This document shows, one piece after another, positions 49,983-58,304 of a stretch of 64,000 nt of DNA (within the stretch, counting starts at the first letter, position 1; each line of letters begins with the position of its first letter). The notes under the pieces are model-generated. The model was not told where the DNA came from, ran no database searches, and worked only from the letters and a program-made list of their open reading frames with translations. This DNA comes from Pseudoflavonifractor sp050943825 (GTDB lineage: Bacteria; Bacillota; Clostridia; Oscillospirales; Oscillospiraceae). The stretch spans positions 216,177 to 280,176 of the forward strand of contig NZ_JBMNPX010000003.1 of assembly GCF_050943825.1 (NCBI RefSeq), read 5' to 3'. The translations under genes were made by a program, and so were the position numbers.

Positions 49983-50927
49983 TTAATCTCCTTTCGCCAG
50001 GTCAATGCGGGGATCCACAATCTTATAGAGGATATCCACCACCAGGTTCATCACAACCACCAGGGTAGCCAGGAAGATGGTGGTGCCCATGATGATGAAG
50101 TAATCGCGGTTCTGGATGGCCGAGACGAAGTACTTGCCCAGGCCGGGGATGGTGAACACCTGCTCCACCACGAAGCCGCCGCACAGGGTAAAGGCGGTCA
50201 GGGGGCCCAGGTAGGTGATGACGGGAATGACGCCGTTGCGCAGGGCGTGCTTAAAGATAATCTTGGGGGTGGCCAGACCCTTAGCCCGGGCAGTCTTGAT
50301 ATAGTCCTGTCCCAGGGCGTCCAGCATGGAGGAACGGGTCAGACGGGCGATATAGCACATGGGGTAGAGCCCCAGGGCAAGGCAGGGCAGGAAGTAGGCC
50401 ATGGCACCGTCTATATCGGGCGAGAATATAGCGTTGATTTGTAGGATTGACCCATCTCCGCAGAATATTATCATAAGTGATGTGGCCACCACGAAGCCTG
50501 GCATGGAGATGCCCAACGTACAGATGACCCGTAGGATACTGTCAATCCACTTACCTCGGTTATAGGCCGCCAAACAGCCCAGAGGCACACCCACTATGAT
50601 GGCCCAGACCAGCGCGATGACGCCGATCTTGGCGGAGATGGGGAACTTCTCCATAATGATGTCCAGCACGGGACGATCTTTCTGCATCTTCAGGGACACG
50701 CCGAAGTCGCCGTGGAGGGCGCCCTGGAGATAGCGCACCATCTGAACAGGGAGGGGCTGATCCAGACCATACTTGGCCTCCATGGCTGCCATCTGGTCCG
50801 CAGTCAGGGCCTTCTCGTCGTTGAAGGGGCTGCCAGGCACGGACATCATCAGCAAAAAGGTGACGCATGCCACAACCAAGATGGTGACAATGGCCATGAT
50901 AACCCGCTTTACTACGTATTTTGCCAT
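49983..50927 (-). CDS. oppB: oligopeptide ABC transporter permease OppB
   Basis: A 314-residue permease with N-terminal helix, DQPLPVQMVRYLQGALHGDFG, a six-helix core and the EAA loop RAKGLATPKIIFKHALRNGV. First gene of oppBCDF. Codons between about 50400 and 50590 are noticeably richer in A/T third positions (ATA, TTA, AAT) than the rest, suggesting recombination with a divergent allele. Own promoter at 51040-51068. Confidence 0.94.
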   Translation of the reverse strand: MAKYVVKRVIMAIVTILVVACVTFLLMMSVPGSPFNDEKALTADQMAAMEAKYGLDQPLPVQMVRYLQGALHGDFGVSLKMQKDRPVLDIIMEKFPISAKIGVIALVWAIIVGVPLGCLAAYNRGKWIDSILRVICTLGISMPGFVVATSLMIIFCGDGSILQINAIFSPDIDGAMAYFLPCLALGLYPMCYIARLTRSSMLDALGQDYIKTARAKGLATPKIIFKHALRNGVIPVITYLGPLTAFTLCGGFVVEQVFTIPGLGKYFVSAIQNRDYFIIMGTTIFLATLVVVMNLVVDILYKIVDPRIDLAKGD

Positions 50928-51039
50928 TTCTTCACTTCCTATTACTCTGCTCTTGTTTCGTTGCGTTCGCCCCTTCGCGGTGCACTGGAAGGGGGCTCCG
51001 GTGGCCTAATTGCGCGCTTTGACACAAAATAGTTTTTAC

Positions 51040-51068
51040 ATTGTATAACAAAACTGTCTCTCCGTCAA
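51040..51068 (-). promoter_or_regulatory. promoter of oppBCDF
   Basis: Minus strand TTGACG (51068-51063), 17-bp spacer, TACAAT (51045-51040). The leader to oppB is about 105 nt. Confidence 0.75.
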
Positions 51069-51112
51069 GGGCAAGCGGACGCGGATTTGATGGACAGGGC
51101 GGGACATCCTGC

Positions 51113-51137
51113 AAATGTCCATATATTACGGACATTT
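51113..51137. promoter_or_regulatory. inverted repeat upstream of the opp promoter
   Basis: AAATGTCC-N9-GGACATTT. It lies about 45 bp upstream of the opp -35 box, a usual place for an activator site. The rest of 51138-51330 is AT-rich with no gene recognised. Confidence 0.45.
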
Positions 51138-51332
51138 ATTTCTTTATATGTGCGCAAAAATATTTCTCAAGGAGAAACGTTTGTCCTTCTACTGTGCTAT
51201 CGTCCATATTTTTTGTCTTTCCCGCCACTTTTTCAAAGCGTTGTACCGGCGAAATTGGGGGGGAATTTGAAAAAATGAACCCAAATTTGCTGAAGGCAAA
51301 AATGCATTTTTTACTGCCTGAAAATGCAAACA

Positions 51333-51370
51333 AAAGGAGCCGGACGCCACAGCTGCGGCGCCGGCTCCCA
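51333..51370 (-). terminator. terminator of the GNAT gene
   Basis: GGAGCCGGCGCC / GGCGTCCGGCTCC; on the minus strand followed by TTTTGTTT. Confidence 0.8.
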
Positions 51371-51454
51371 CAAGTTCGCCCTCATGGGCGGTTTAGGACA
51401 GAACTGACCGCTTTGCGCATATTTGAGCGCATTTATCAGAGAATATGGGCGAAA

Positions 51455-52333
51455 TCAGTCAAAACCAAGACCGAAATAGCCGGAACGTTCTTCGCCCCAC
51501 GCCTGACGCAGATCCTCTCTGAGCCACTTGACCATGGCAAAGGGCTGGATATAGCTGCCGGGCAGCCCGTCCCACAGGGTGGGGGTACGGACAAAGTAGC
51601 GATCGGCCTGCAGCGCTTCTTTAATTAAGGATACGCCGCCCGTCATCAGAGAGGGCGGGAGCAGCAGCTCCTTGATGGCCAGGCTGCTGTCGCTGGTGTA
51701 CTCAGCAACGGCGCAGCCCTCCCGGCCGTCAATGGCCAGACGGTAGAGCCCGGCGCCGCTCAGCCGGGAGGCGCCGGCCTGGAACTCCAGCAGCTTGCCG
51801 CCGTACCGGGCATGGAAGGTGCCGGAGAGAAGCCGCTCCCGCAGCTCACCGTAGGCGGAGGCGTCCACCGGCTCCAGCGTGCTGTGGGGAGGCGCAGGGG
51901 GAATCATGCTCTCCAGCAGCTCCAGCTTCCGGTTGGAGAAGCAGTCGCCAAAGCCCACGGTTTCGAAGAACTTGAACAGACCCGCCTCGGCAGGCACCAC
52001 AGTGATGCAGTCCACCTTCCGTTCCCGCAGGCAGGAGTCGGCGTACTGGAGCAGCGCCCGGCCGTAGCCCTGCTTGCGGGCGCTGGGGTCAGTGGTCAGG
52101 GCGTACACATAGGCGGAGCTGAGCCGCTCACTGCTGGGCAGCTCCACCTCCAGAGGCAGCAGGGCCAGCATACTGCGCAGGGTCCCGTCCTCAGCCAGGA
52201 TAATGATATCTTCCGGATTGACGCAGGTGCGGTAAAAGAGGTCGATATACGCCTCGTCATCGCCGAAGGCTACTTTCCAAAGTGACTTCTGCTCCTCCAG
52301 CTCCTCCACGCGGGAGGGACGGATCTCTACCAT
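51455..52333 (-). CDS. GNAT-family N-acetyltransferase
   Basis: A 292-residue protein. The N-terminal half is a GNAT domain (LSSAYVYALTTDPSARKQGY, the acetyl-CoA loop being RKQGYGRAL at about 93-101). The C-terminal half (about 150-290) is a second lobe like that of Eis-type two-domain acetyltransferases. ATG 52333 is chosen (GGATGGGTG upstream); 52345 is an in-frame alternative. Substrate unknown. It is followed upstream on the same strand by a DUF2156 protein, with which it may be co-transcribed. Confidence 0.82.
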   Translation of the reverse strand: MVEIRPSRVEELEEQKSLWKVAFGDDEAYIDLFYRTCVNPEDIIILAEDGTLRSMLALLPLEVELPSSERLSSAYVYALTTDPSARKQGYGRALLQYADSCLRERKVDCITVVPAEAGLFKFFETVGFGDCFSNRKLELLESMIPPAPPHSTLEPVDASAYGELRERLLSGTFHARYGGKLLEFQAGASRLSGAGLYRLAIDGREGCAVAEYTSDSSLAIKELLLPPSLMTGGVSLIKEALQADRYFVRTPTLWDGLPGSYIQPFAMVKWLREDLRQAWGEERSGYFGLGFD

Positions 52334-52391
52334 AGTATCACCCATCCTTCTCAATGAATACACGCCCTTTTTCCGGCGTGTCCATGCCGCC

Positions 52392-53306
52392 TTATGCCTG
52401 CCAGACTGCGCTGTATTTTTCCACCATCAGGTCGGGGTAGTAGGACTCCTTGGCCTTGCGCAGACCCTCCACTCCCATGTCGTCCTCCCGGTTCAGGTAG
52501 CGGATGCCGGGGTGGTGCGCCCGGACCCACCGGGCGAACTCCCGGTTGATCATGGCGTAGGCCCCCTGGAGCTCTCCGTAGGCCTTCTCAAAGTGTACAT
52601 CAAAGGTGTCGGAGGTGAGAATGTCGCCCATAGTGAAGGCCACCACCTCACCGTAAACCCGGATAAGGCCGCCTTCCAGGCCCAGCTCCCGGTAGTGCTC
52701 GATGGCCAGGCGGAGGGCGCGGCCCTCATCGCCCAGGTCCCGCTCCTCAGCGGCGCCCTCCCGGATCATGCTCCGGCGGTACCACTCCTTATCCATCTCC
52801 AGACACTCGGCCAGACTGTCCGGCGTGATGGGCTCGTAGACCCAGGTGGGGTTGTTCTCCAGAAAGCGGTTGATGTGGTTGCGCTTTCCGTGGAGCTTTT
52901 TGCCGCCCAGATCGGCCAGCCGGTCGATTTCATAGAGGTAATCCCAGCCGTCCCGGTCGGACTCAAAGCGGAACCGGCCGGGGAACAGTGCCTCCAGCTC
53001 GCCGGTCTGCTCCTTTGTCAGGCATACCAGCCGCAGGGGCTGTCGCCGCTCCTCCGCGTCGGCCCGGAGGGCGGCGACAGCTGCCGCCCGGTCCCCGCTG
53101 CCCGCGGGATAGAGGTAGCTGCACCCCAGACCACCGCACAGGCGCACCGCCAGAAAGTCATCCAGCCGGGCCACCTGATGGTTGTAAGCGTCCTTCCAGG
53201 TGTAGAGATTGGTAAAGTTATATTCGCAGCCCCGATAGCCGGCACGGCTGAGCAGCTGGTCAATCCAGGCCTTATCCGCCAGCTGGGGCGTCTGAAATTC
53301 TATCAT
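52392..53306 (-). CDS. DUF2156 (phosphatidylglycerol lysyltransferase C-terminal-like) protein
   Basis: A 304-residue double-GNAT-fold protein: CEYNFTNLYTWKDAYNHQVA near the start, KKLHGKRNHINRFLENNP (about 154-171) and FEKAYGELQGAYAMINREFA near the end are typical of DUF2156. Related domains transfer aminoacyl groups to lipids or peptidoglycan, but this stand-alone cytoplasmic type is uncharacterised. Start MIEFQTP at 53306. Promoter at 53368-53396; the GNAT gene lies 58 bp downstream. Confidence 0.85.
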   Translation of the reverse strand: MIEFQTPQLADKAWIDQLLSRAGYRGCEYNFTNLYTWKDAYNHQVARLDDFLAVRLCGGLGCSYLYPAGSGDRAAAVAALRADAEERRQPLRLVCLTKEQTGELEALFPGRFRFESDRDGWDYLYEIDRLADLGGKKLHGKRNHINRFLENNPTWVYEPITPDSLAECLEMDKEWYRRSMIREGAAEERDLGDEGRALRLAIEHYRELGLEGGLIRVYGEVVAFTMGDILTSDTFDVHFEKAYGELQGAYAMINREFARWVRAHHPGIRYLNREDDMGVEGLRKAKESYYPDLMVEKYSAVWQA

Positions 53307-53367
53307 AAGGTATGAGCGCTCCTGTGCTAAAGATTCAGCGCCGGCTTTCCCACAGACGCTTTTATTT

Positions 53368-53396
53368 ATTTTACCACATTTCCTAGTGTAAAACAA
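53368..53396 (-). promoter_or_regulatory. promoter of the DUF2156-GNAT pair
   Basis: Minus strand TTGTTT (53396-53391), 17-bp spacer, TAAAAT (53373-53368). Confidence 0.6.
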
Positions 53397-53519
53397 GGAA
53401 TTTGTTCCCTTTGGCGCATTTTTTTGGCGGCGGAAAGAGACGGCCGGACGAAAAAATTGTGAACTTTTTCACGCGGTATGGGACCAAAACAGAAAAGAAT
53501 GTGAAGAAAATAACTCTGC

Positions 53520-53548
53520 TTCACAGGAAAAGAAAAGTATGCTATGAT
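53520..53548 (+). promoter_or_regulatory. promoter of the first HPr-like gene
   Basis: TTCACA (53520-53525), 17-bp spacer, TATGAT (53543-53548). Confidence 0.65.
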
Positions 53549-53569
53549 AGGGCAAAGGAGGGAGCGCAT

Positions 53570-53812
53570 ATGACTGTTGTCCGAAAGTTCCGCAATGCGG
53601 AGGAGCTCCGGTGCCTGCGCCGGATGGCCTGTTCCGTCCCTGAGGAGGTTATGCTCCGGGAGACAGAGGGAGACGTGCTGGCTGATGCCAAATCTCTCAT
53701 CGGGCTGTTTGCGCTGGATTATTCCCGGCCCGTCTGCATTGTAACCGACTCTCAGGAGCTGCTCTCCCAGCTGGACTATCTGGATGAAGAGGCGCGGTGC
53801 GCGTCTTTTTAA
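53570..53812 (+). CDS. HPr-like small protein lacking the phospho-histidine, copy 1
   Basis: An 80-residue protein whose second half (DAKSLIGLFALDYSRPVCIV) resembles the HPr core around the regulatory serine (DAKSIMGLMSL in true HPr). The first half lacks the GIHARPA loop with the catalytic histidine, so it cannot serve as a normal PTS phosphocarrier. AAAGGAGGG precedes ATG. A paralogue is encoded 217 bp downstream. Function unknown. Confidence 0.7.
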   Translation: MTVVRKFRNAEELRCLRRMACSVPEEVMLRETEGDVLADAKSLIGLFALDYSRPVCIVTDSQELLSQLDYLDEEARCASF

Positions 53813-53972
53813 GTTAAGAAACAGCTAAAAAGCTTTTTTGACAAGCGGAAAGTGCTTTAAAAGAGTAAAGACCTGGAATTATAACGTCAAGACAATTCTT
53901 GTTAAAAAAGGAAAGCGTCAAAAACACGCAAGGTCGAGCTTAATCCGTCAGAAAGATTGTGGAAAGCGACCA

Positions 53973-54002
53973 TTGCTCCAGACAGGCCTCCAATGGTATA
54001 CT
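53973..54002 (+). promoter_or_regulatory. promoter of the second HPr-like gene
   Basis: TTGCTC (53973-53978), 18-bp spacer, TATACT (53997-54002), with TGG before the -10. Confidence 0.6.
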
Positions 54003-54029
54003 GAGCATGCCTAAAGGAGGTGACCTTAA

Positions 54030-54275
54030 ATGGTGTTTGAAGTAAAGTTCGATTCCTTCAACGAGATTGCCGAGGTCCAGAAGCTGGCCCAGGCAGTGGA
54101 AGAGCCGGTTTTCTTTGAGTCTGAGGACGGTTCCGTGCGTATTGATGCGGGGTCCTTTATCGGCCTGTTTGTGCTGGACTTCTCCAAGCCGGTCAAGGTC
54201 GTCACCGACTCTGTGTATGTGATTCGCCGCCTGGAGCTGGCGAGCAGAGCGAAACTGGCGGCCCGGAAGGCGTAA
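54030..54275 (+). CDS. HPr-like small protein lacking the phospho-histidine, copy 2
   Basis: An 81-residue paralogue of the product at 53570. It shares IDAGSFIGLFVLDFSKPVKV and the following VTDS, and again lacks the HARPA site. Here the residue aligned with Ser46 of HPr is still Ser (AGSFIGL). SD AAAGGAGGTG. It has its own promoter and terminator, so the pair is not a simple operon. A regulatory (CcpA- or kinase-binding) role is possible but unproven. Confidence 0.7.
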   Translation: MVFEVKFDSFNEIAEVQKLAQAVEEPVFFESEDGSVRIDAGSFIGLFVLDFSKPVKVVTDSVYVIRRLELASRAKLAARKA

Positions 54276-54302
54276 GCGCCTTCTCAATCAATCAAAATCA
54301 GG

Positions 54303-54340
54303 TGCGGCGTGCTGCGGAAACGCAGTGCGCCGCCTTTTTA
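54303..54340 (+). terminator. terminator of the second HPr-like gene
   Basis: GCGGCG-TGCTGCG / CGCAG-TG-CGCCGC with a GAAA loop and five T. Confidence 0.85.
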
Positions 54341-54362
54341 TTCCTTCAAATGGACAAATGGA

Positions 54363-54393
54363 GAGCGCCTCCGGCCGGCAGCCGGAGGCGCTG
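54363..54393 (-). terminator. hairpin after degV
   Basis: AGCGCCTCCGGC / GCCGGAGGCGCT. The T-run is better on the plus side; it lies at the end of the minus-strand degV gene. Confidence 0.55.
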
Positions 54394-54399
54394 ATGTTT

Positions 54400-55242
54400 T
54401 TATTCTGCGCGGAAATAGACGATTCCGGTGGCGCCGGGGCCCACGTGGGTACCCACGACGCTGCCGATGTCGCTGGCATGTACGGTGGCGCCGCCAATGA
54501 TATCGGCAAAGAAGGCCTGGCACTCGGCCATGGCCTCGGGGGCGTTGGAGTGGCCGAAGGCCACGGGCAGGGACAGGTCGGGGGCCTCCTTCTCCATCCG
54601 CTTGGCAATCCACTGGAAGGCGGCCTTCCGGCCGCGGGCCTTGCCGATGCCCTCCACCAGGCCGTTTTCAATGGTGATGATGGGGTTGATGTTCAGCAGC
54701 GCGCCCACCACGGCGGAGGCGGTGGAGATGCGTCCGCCCATCTTCAGGTATTTCAGCGTATCCACCACGGCCAGCAGCCGCAGGCGGCCCGCCAGCTCCT
54801 CCAGCTTGGCGGCCAGCTCCCCGGCGGAGAGACCCTGATCCCGCAGTGTGGCGGCAACCTCCACCAGCAGGCCCAGGGCAAAGGTCACGGTGCGGGAGTC
54901 CACAATGTGGATACGGTCCTCGCCGTCCACCATGTCCCGGGCAATGAGGGCGCTCTGGCAGGTGCCCGACATGGCGCCGGAGATGAAGATGCCCACAATC
55001 TCGTCCCCCTGGTCCAGATACTTCCGGAACAGGTCGGCAAAGACCTCGGGGTTGATCTGGGAGGTGGTGGGCAGCTTCTCCACCTTGGAGAGACGGTCAT
55101 AGAACTCCTCGTTGGTGATGTCCACGCCGTCCCGGAAGACCTCCTCACCAAAGTGGACCGAGAGGGGGATGACATCCACACCCAGAGCCTCCTGGCGGGC
55201 GGGAGAGAGGTCGCTGGTGCTGTCAGTGATAATACGGATCAT
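54400..55242 (-). CDS. DegV-family fatty-acid-binding protein (FakB-like)
   Basis: A 280-residue DegV protein. The N-terminus IRIITDSTSDLS, the TSQINPEVF and ISGAMSGTCQSA loops and the C-terminal GSVVGTHVGPGATGIVY are family hallmarks that hold a fatty acid and its carboxylate. FakB proteins present the acyl chain to FakA, here encoded at 37586-39238. It lies 24 bp after a MarR-type regulator gene on the same strand, so it may be controlled by it. SD AGGAGGT. Confidence 0.92.
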   Translation of the reverse strand: MIRIITDSTSDLSPARQEALGVDVIPLSVHFGEEVFRDGVDITNEEFYDRLSKVEKLPTTSQINPEVFADLFRKYLDQGDEIVGIFISGAMSGTCQSALIARDMVDGEDRIHIVDSRTVTFALGLLVEVAATLRDQGLSAGELAAKLEELAGRLRLLAVVDTLKYLKMGGRISTASAVVGALLNINPIITIENGLVEGIGKARGRKAAFQWIAKRMEKEAPDLSLPVAFGHSNAPEAMAECQAFFADIIGGATVHASDIGSVVGTHVGPGATGIVYFRAE

Positions 55243-55266
55243 TTTAAAATACCTCCTGCTGCTGTC

Positions 55267-55794
55267 TCACAGCGTTTCACTGTTTTCACTGGTCTGTTTC
55301 ATAGCGGCGGACGGCGGAGTCTGTTCCCCGTTGCGGGAGGACATGGCCGTCTTTTCCTGGAAGAAACCGGCCACATGGCCCAGCGCCCGGACAAAGACCT
55401 GAGCCTCCTCCTCGGAGAGAAAGCCAAGAATATACTCCACCAGCTCCTCATGAAAGCGCTCATGCTCACGGTTTGCCTGCCAGGCCTTCTCAGTGGGCAG
55501 GATACGCACCACACGCTTGTCGTGCTCGTCACGGCGGCGCTCCAGATAGCCCTTCCGCTCCAGCAGGGACACCGCTGTGGTCAGGGTGCCCGCAGTCACC
55601 CGCTGGGCGGCGGCGATGGCGGTGGCCCGGTTGTCCAGACCCAGCTCTGCCGCCCGGCACACCTCTTCAATCAGGTGGAGCTCCCGGAGAGACAGCTCCC
55701 CCTTTGCTCTGGACAACGCCAGTTCCTCAGTCTTGAGAACTTCGTGAAATACCTCCACCATAAAACGGTTGAGCTCCTCACGATGCTGTTCCAC
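55267..55794 (-). CDS. MarR-family transcriptional regulator
   Basis: A 175-residue winged-helix protein: LSLRELHLIEEVCRA, recognition part RVTAGTLTTAVSLLERKGYL and the wing RRDEHDKRVVRILPT with the conserved D/R pair. The C-terminal 30 residues (about 145-175) are polar and extra. The start is GTG 55794 after AAAAGGAGGCG. Position beside degV suggests a FabT-like role in lipid control (inference). Confidence 0.88.
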   Translation of the reverse strand: MEQHREELNRFMVEVFHEVLKTEELALSRAKGELSLRELHLIEEVCRAAELGLDNRATAIAAAQRVTAGTLTTAVSLLERKGYLERRRDEHDKRVVRILPTEKAWQANREHERFHEELVEYILGFLSEEEAQVFVRALGHVAGFFQEKTAMSSRNGEQTPPSAAMKQTSENSETL

Positions 55795-55853
55795 GGCCTT
55801 CGCCTCCTTTTAAAAGTATGTAGAATGGGCCGTACAGGCCTAATTCAGTAGCC

Positions 55854-55881
55854 ATTATATAGAAGATATTGCAAAAGTCAA
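55854..55881 (-). promoter_or_regulatory. promoter of marR-degV
   Basis: Minus strand TTGACT (55881-55876), 16-bp spacer, TATAAT (55859-55854). Confidence 0.75.
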
Positions 55882-55964
55882 GTAAATTTTGAATGCCAAA
55901 TTAAATAACCGGCATACCCGCCAAAGCTGTCGCATAAATTTCACCATGAAGGGATGGGATACAG

Positions 55965-57188
55965 ATGAAAAGGGACAGGCACAGCGGAATTCAGTGGGGG
56001 CGGGTACTCCGGCGCAGCGCAGCGCTGCTGATGGTCACGGCGGCGCTGTGGGCGCTGCTGACGGCGGCAGGAGCGGGGGCGGCAGCCGAGGCCTTCAAGG
56101 CTCTGGGAGAGGACGGAAGCTTTGTATCGGCTGTTCTCCGGGCGGAGCTGGGAGAGGTGGAAGGGACCGGCGGTCCCTTTGACGCCCTGGACCGGTGGGG
56201 GCGGCTGGTAGTGGGCCAGTCCTCCCTGCTGCGGAGCAATGAGGAGGCGGTGGCCCAATGGCTGGCGGGAGGACCTGGCGGCGACGGGACAGAAAAGGAG
56301 GAGCCGGAGGACCCTGCGGAGCCCTCCCCCACCCCCGAGGCTGAGGACCCGGAGGACCCGGCCAACCTCCCCGCTGTCACCACCGCGCCGGACGATATCA
56401 TCGCCCGCACGCTGGTGCCCTCCTCGGGTGTCGGATATGCCCAGGCGGATGGGGTATACATCTATAATACAACGGACGTGGCGGTGGATGCGGCGGCGCT
56501 GGCCTCCGCTCAGGTGAATATCACCCTGGGCGACCCGGCGGAGCCCCAGATTCTCATCATGCACACCCACGCCACCGAGGCCTACACGCCCGACGGCACG
56601 GACATCTACGTCCAGACTGACAACAGCCGCACCCTGGACAACACGCAGAACATGGTGCGCATTGGGGAGGAGATGAAGGAGGTCTTTGAGGAGATGGGGC
56701 TGTCGGTTATCCACGATGAGACGCCTTACGACTACCCTCAATACAACGGCGCCTACGGCCGGTCGGGCGCCGGGGTGCAGACCTATCTGGAGCAGTACCC
56801 CTCCATCAAAATCGTGCTGGACGTCCACCGGGACGCCCTCATCGGGGAGGACGGCACGGTCTACAAGCCCCTCACCACCGTGGACGGCCAGGACACCGCC
56901 CAGGTCATGCTGGTCATGGGCAGCCCGGAGGCGGGAGACTACCCCCGCTGGATGGAGAACCTGACCCTGGCCATGAAAATCCAGAAGAGCATGAACACCC
57001 TCTACCCCACCCTGGCCCGCCCCATCACCATCCGGGGCAGCTCGGTGTACAACCAGGCGCTGACCAACGGTTCCCTGCTGGTGGAGGTGGGCGCCCACGG
57101 CAACACCATCCAGGAGGCCATCCGGGGTGCCCGGCTCTTTGCACGGGCGGCGGGACAGGTGCTGCTGGAGCTGGAGGGAACGGAGTAA
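55965..57188 (+). CDS. spoIIP: stage II sporulation protein P
   Basis: A 407-residue SpoIIP. One N-terminal membrane segment (about 14-42) and a long Pro/Glu/Thr linker lead to the catalytic domain with ILIMHTHATEAYTP (His and Glu ligands), KIVLDVHRDAL and the final LLVEVGAHGNTIQEA (Glu and His). SpoIIP is the amidase/endopeptidase that, with SpoIID and SpoIIM, thins septal peptidoglycan during engulfment. It supports a spore-forming host. ATG 55965 follows a poor SD (GGGATG). Confidence 0.93.
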   Translation: MKRDRHSGIQWGRVLRRSAALLMVTAALWALLTAAGAGAAAEAFKALGEDGSFVSAVLRAELGEVEGTGGPFDALDRWGRLVVGQSSLLRSNEEAVAQWLAGGPGGDGTEKEEPEDPAEPSPTPEAEDPEDPANLPAVTTAPDDIIARTLVPSSGVGYAQADGVYIYNTTDVAVDAAALASAQVNITLGDPAEPQILIMHTHATEAYTPDGTDIYVQTDNSRTLDNTQNMVRIGEEMKEVFEEMGLSVIHDETPYDYPQYNGAYGRSGAGVQTYLEQYPSIKIVLDVHRDALIGEDGTVYKPLTTVDGQDTAQVMLVMGSPEAGDYPRWMENLTLAMKIQKSMNTLYPTLARPITIRGSSVYNQALTNGSLLVEVGAHGNTIQEAIRGARLFARAAGQVLLELEGTE

Positions 57189-57203
57189 ATGCCGACACAA
57201 AAT

Positions 57204-57235
57204 ACAGGGCCCGGGACAGCTGTCCCGGGCCCTGT
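57204..57235. terminator. bidirectional terminator
   Basis: ACAGGGCCCGGGACA / TGTCCCGGGCCCTGT with a 2-base loop, between convergent genes. Confidence 0.8.
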
Positions 57236-57248
57236 CATATTCTGTATG

Positions 57249-58304
57249 TCAGCGCTCGTAGGGGGTGATGGCCACCTTGACGCAGCCGTCCAGGTGGTGT
57301 TCAAAGATATCATACCCGTGCATGATGTCGTTGAGGGGCATGGTGTGGGTGATGAGGGGGCGGCAGTTGAGCTTTCCGCCCTCGATGAGCTTCATCAGCA
57401 TGTCGTTGTGGCAGGCGTCCACACCGCCCGTCTTGAAGGTCAGATTCTTGCCGTACATCAGGTGTAACGGCAGGCTCTGGGCCTCCTCATACATGGCGAT
57501 GAGGGAGACAATGCCGTTGGGCCGGGCCACCTTCCAGGCGGTCTCAAAGGTGTTCTTTCCTCCTGCAACCTCAATAACTGAGTCGGCGCCCCGTCCGTCA
57601 GTGAGGCCCTTCACCACGGCCTCCAAATCTTCCTCATTGGGGTTGACGGCCACATCGCACCAGCCATTCCGCTTGGCGAAGTCCAGCCGCTCCCCGATAG
57701 GATCCACCGCCACGATGCAGGCGGGGCCGAAGAGCCGGGCGCTCATCATGGTGGTGCAGCCCACCGGTCCGGCACCCAGCACCACCACCGTGTCGCCGGG
57801 CTTGATCTCCGCCAGCTCCGCGCCGAAATAGCCGCTGGGCAGGATGCAGGAGAGCATGATCACGTCCTCATAGGCCAGACTGTCGGGGATGACGGTCAGG
57901 CCGTTGTCAGCGAAGGGCACCCGGACATACTCAGTCTGGCAGCCGTCGATGCGGCAGCCCAGCTCCCAGCCGCCCTGTACGCAGTTGTTGACAAAACCCT
58001 GCTTGCAGAACCAGCACTCGCCGCAGAAGGTCTCCACATTGGCGGCCACCCGCTGGCCGGGCTTGATTTTTTTGACGGCATCGCCCACGGCCACCACTTC
58101 CCCGGCGAACTCGTGGCCCAGGATGACGTTCTCCCTGGCCCTGGGGACGGCGCCGTTGCGGATGTGGAAGTCGCTGGTGCAGATGCTGGACATGCCCACC
58201 TTCACGATGGCGTCCCTGGGGTCCAGAATGGTGGGGATGGGCCGCTCTTCAAAGCGGGGATCCCCCTTGCCGTGGTACACCACGGCCATCATGGTTCCGC
58301 TCAT
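57249..58304 (-). CDS. zinc-dependent medium-chain alcohol dehydrogenase
   Basis: A 351-residue MDR enzyme. The catalytic zinc ligands are in SSICTSDFH and GHEFAG (GHE motif). The structural zinc region is CGECWFCKQGFVNNC with three clear Cys pairs, and the Rossmann motif is VLGAGPVGCTT. It oxidises or reduces an alcohol/aldehyde with NAD(P). Its start overlaps the stop of the MerR-hydrolase gene (ATGA). It is the last gene of the NCS1-hydrolase operon, so its substrate is probably a product of that pathway. Confidence 0.9.
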   Translation of the reverse strand: MSGTMMAVVYHGKGDPRFEERPIPTILDPRDAIVKVGMSSICTSDFHIRNGAVPRARENVILGHEFAGEVVAVGDAVKKIKPGQRVAANVETFCGECWFCKQGFVNNCVQGGWELGCRIDGCQTEYVRVPFADNGLTVIPDSLAYEDVIMLSCILPSGYFGAELAEIKPGDTVVVLGAGPVGCTTMMSARLFGPACIVAVDPIGERLDFAKRNGWCDVAVNPNEEDLEAVVKGLTDGRGADSVIEVAGGKNTFETAWKVARPNGIVSLIAMYEEAQSLPLHLMYGKNLTFKTGGVDACHNDMLMKLIEGGKLNCRPLITHTMPLNDIMHGYDIFEHHLDGCVKVAITPYER

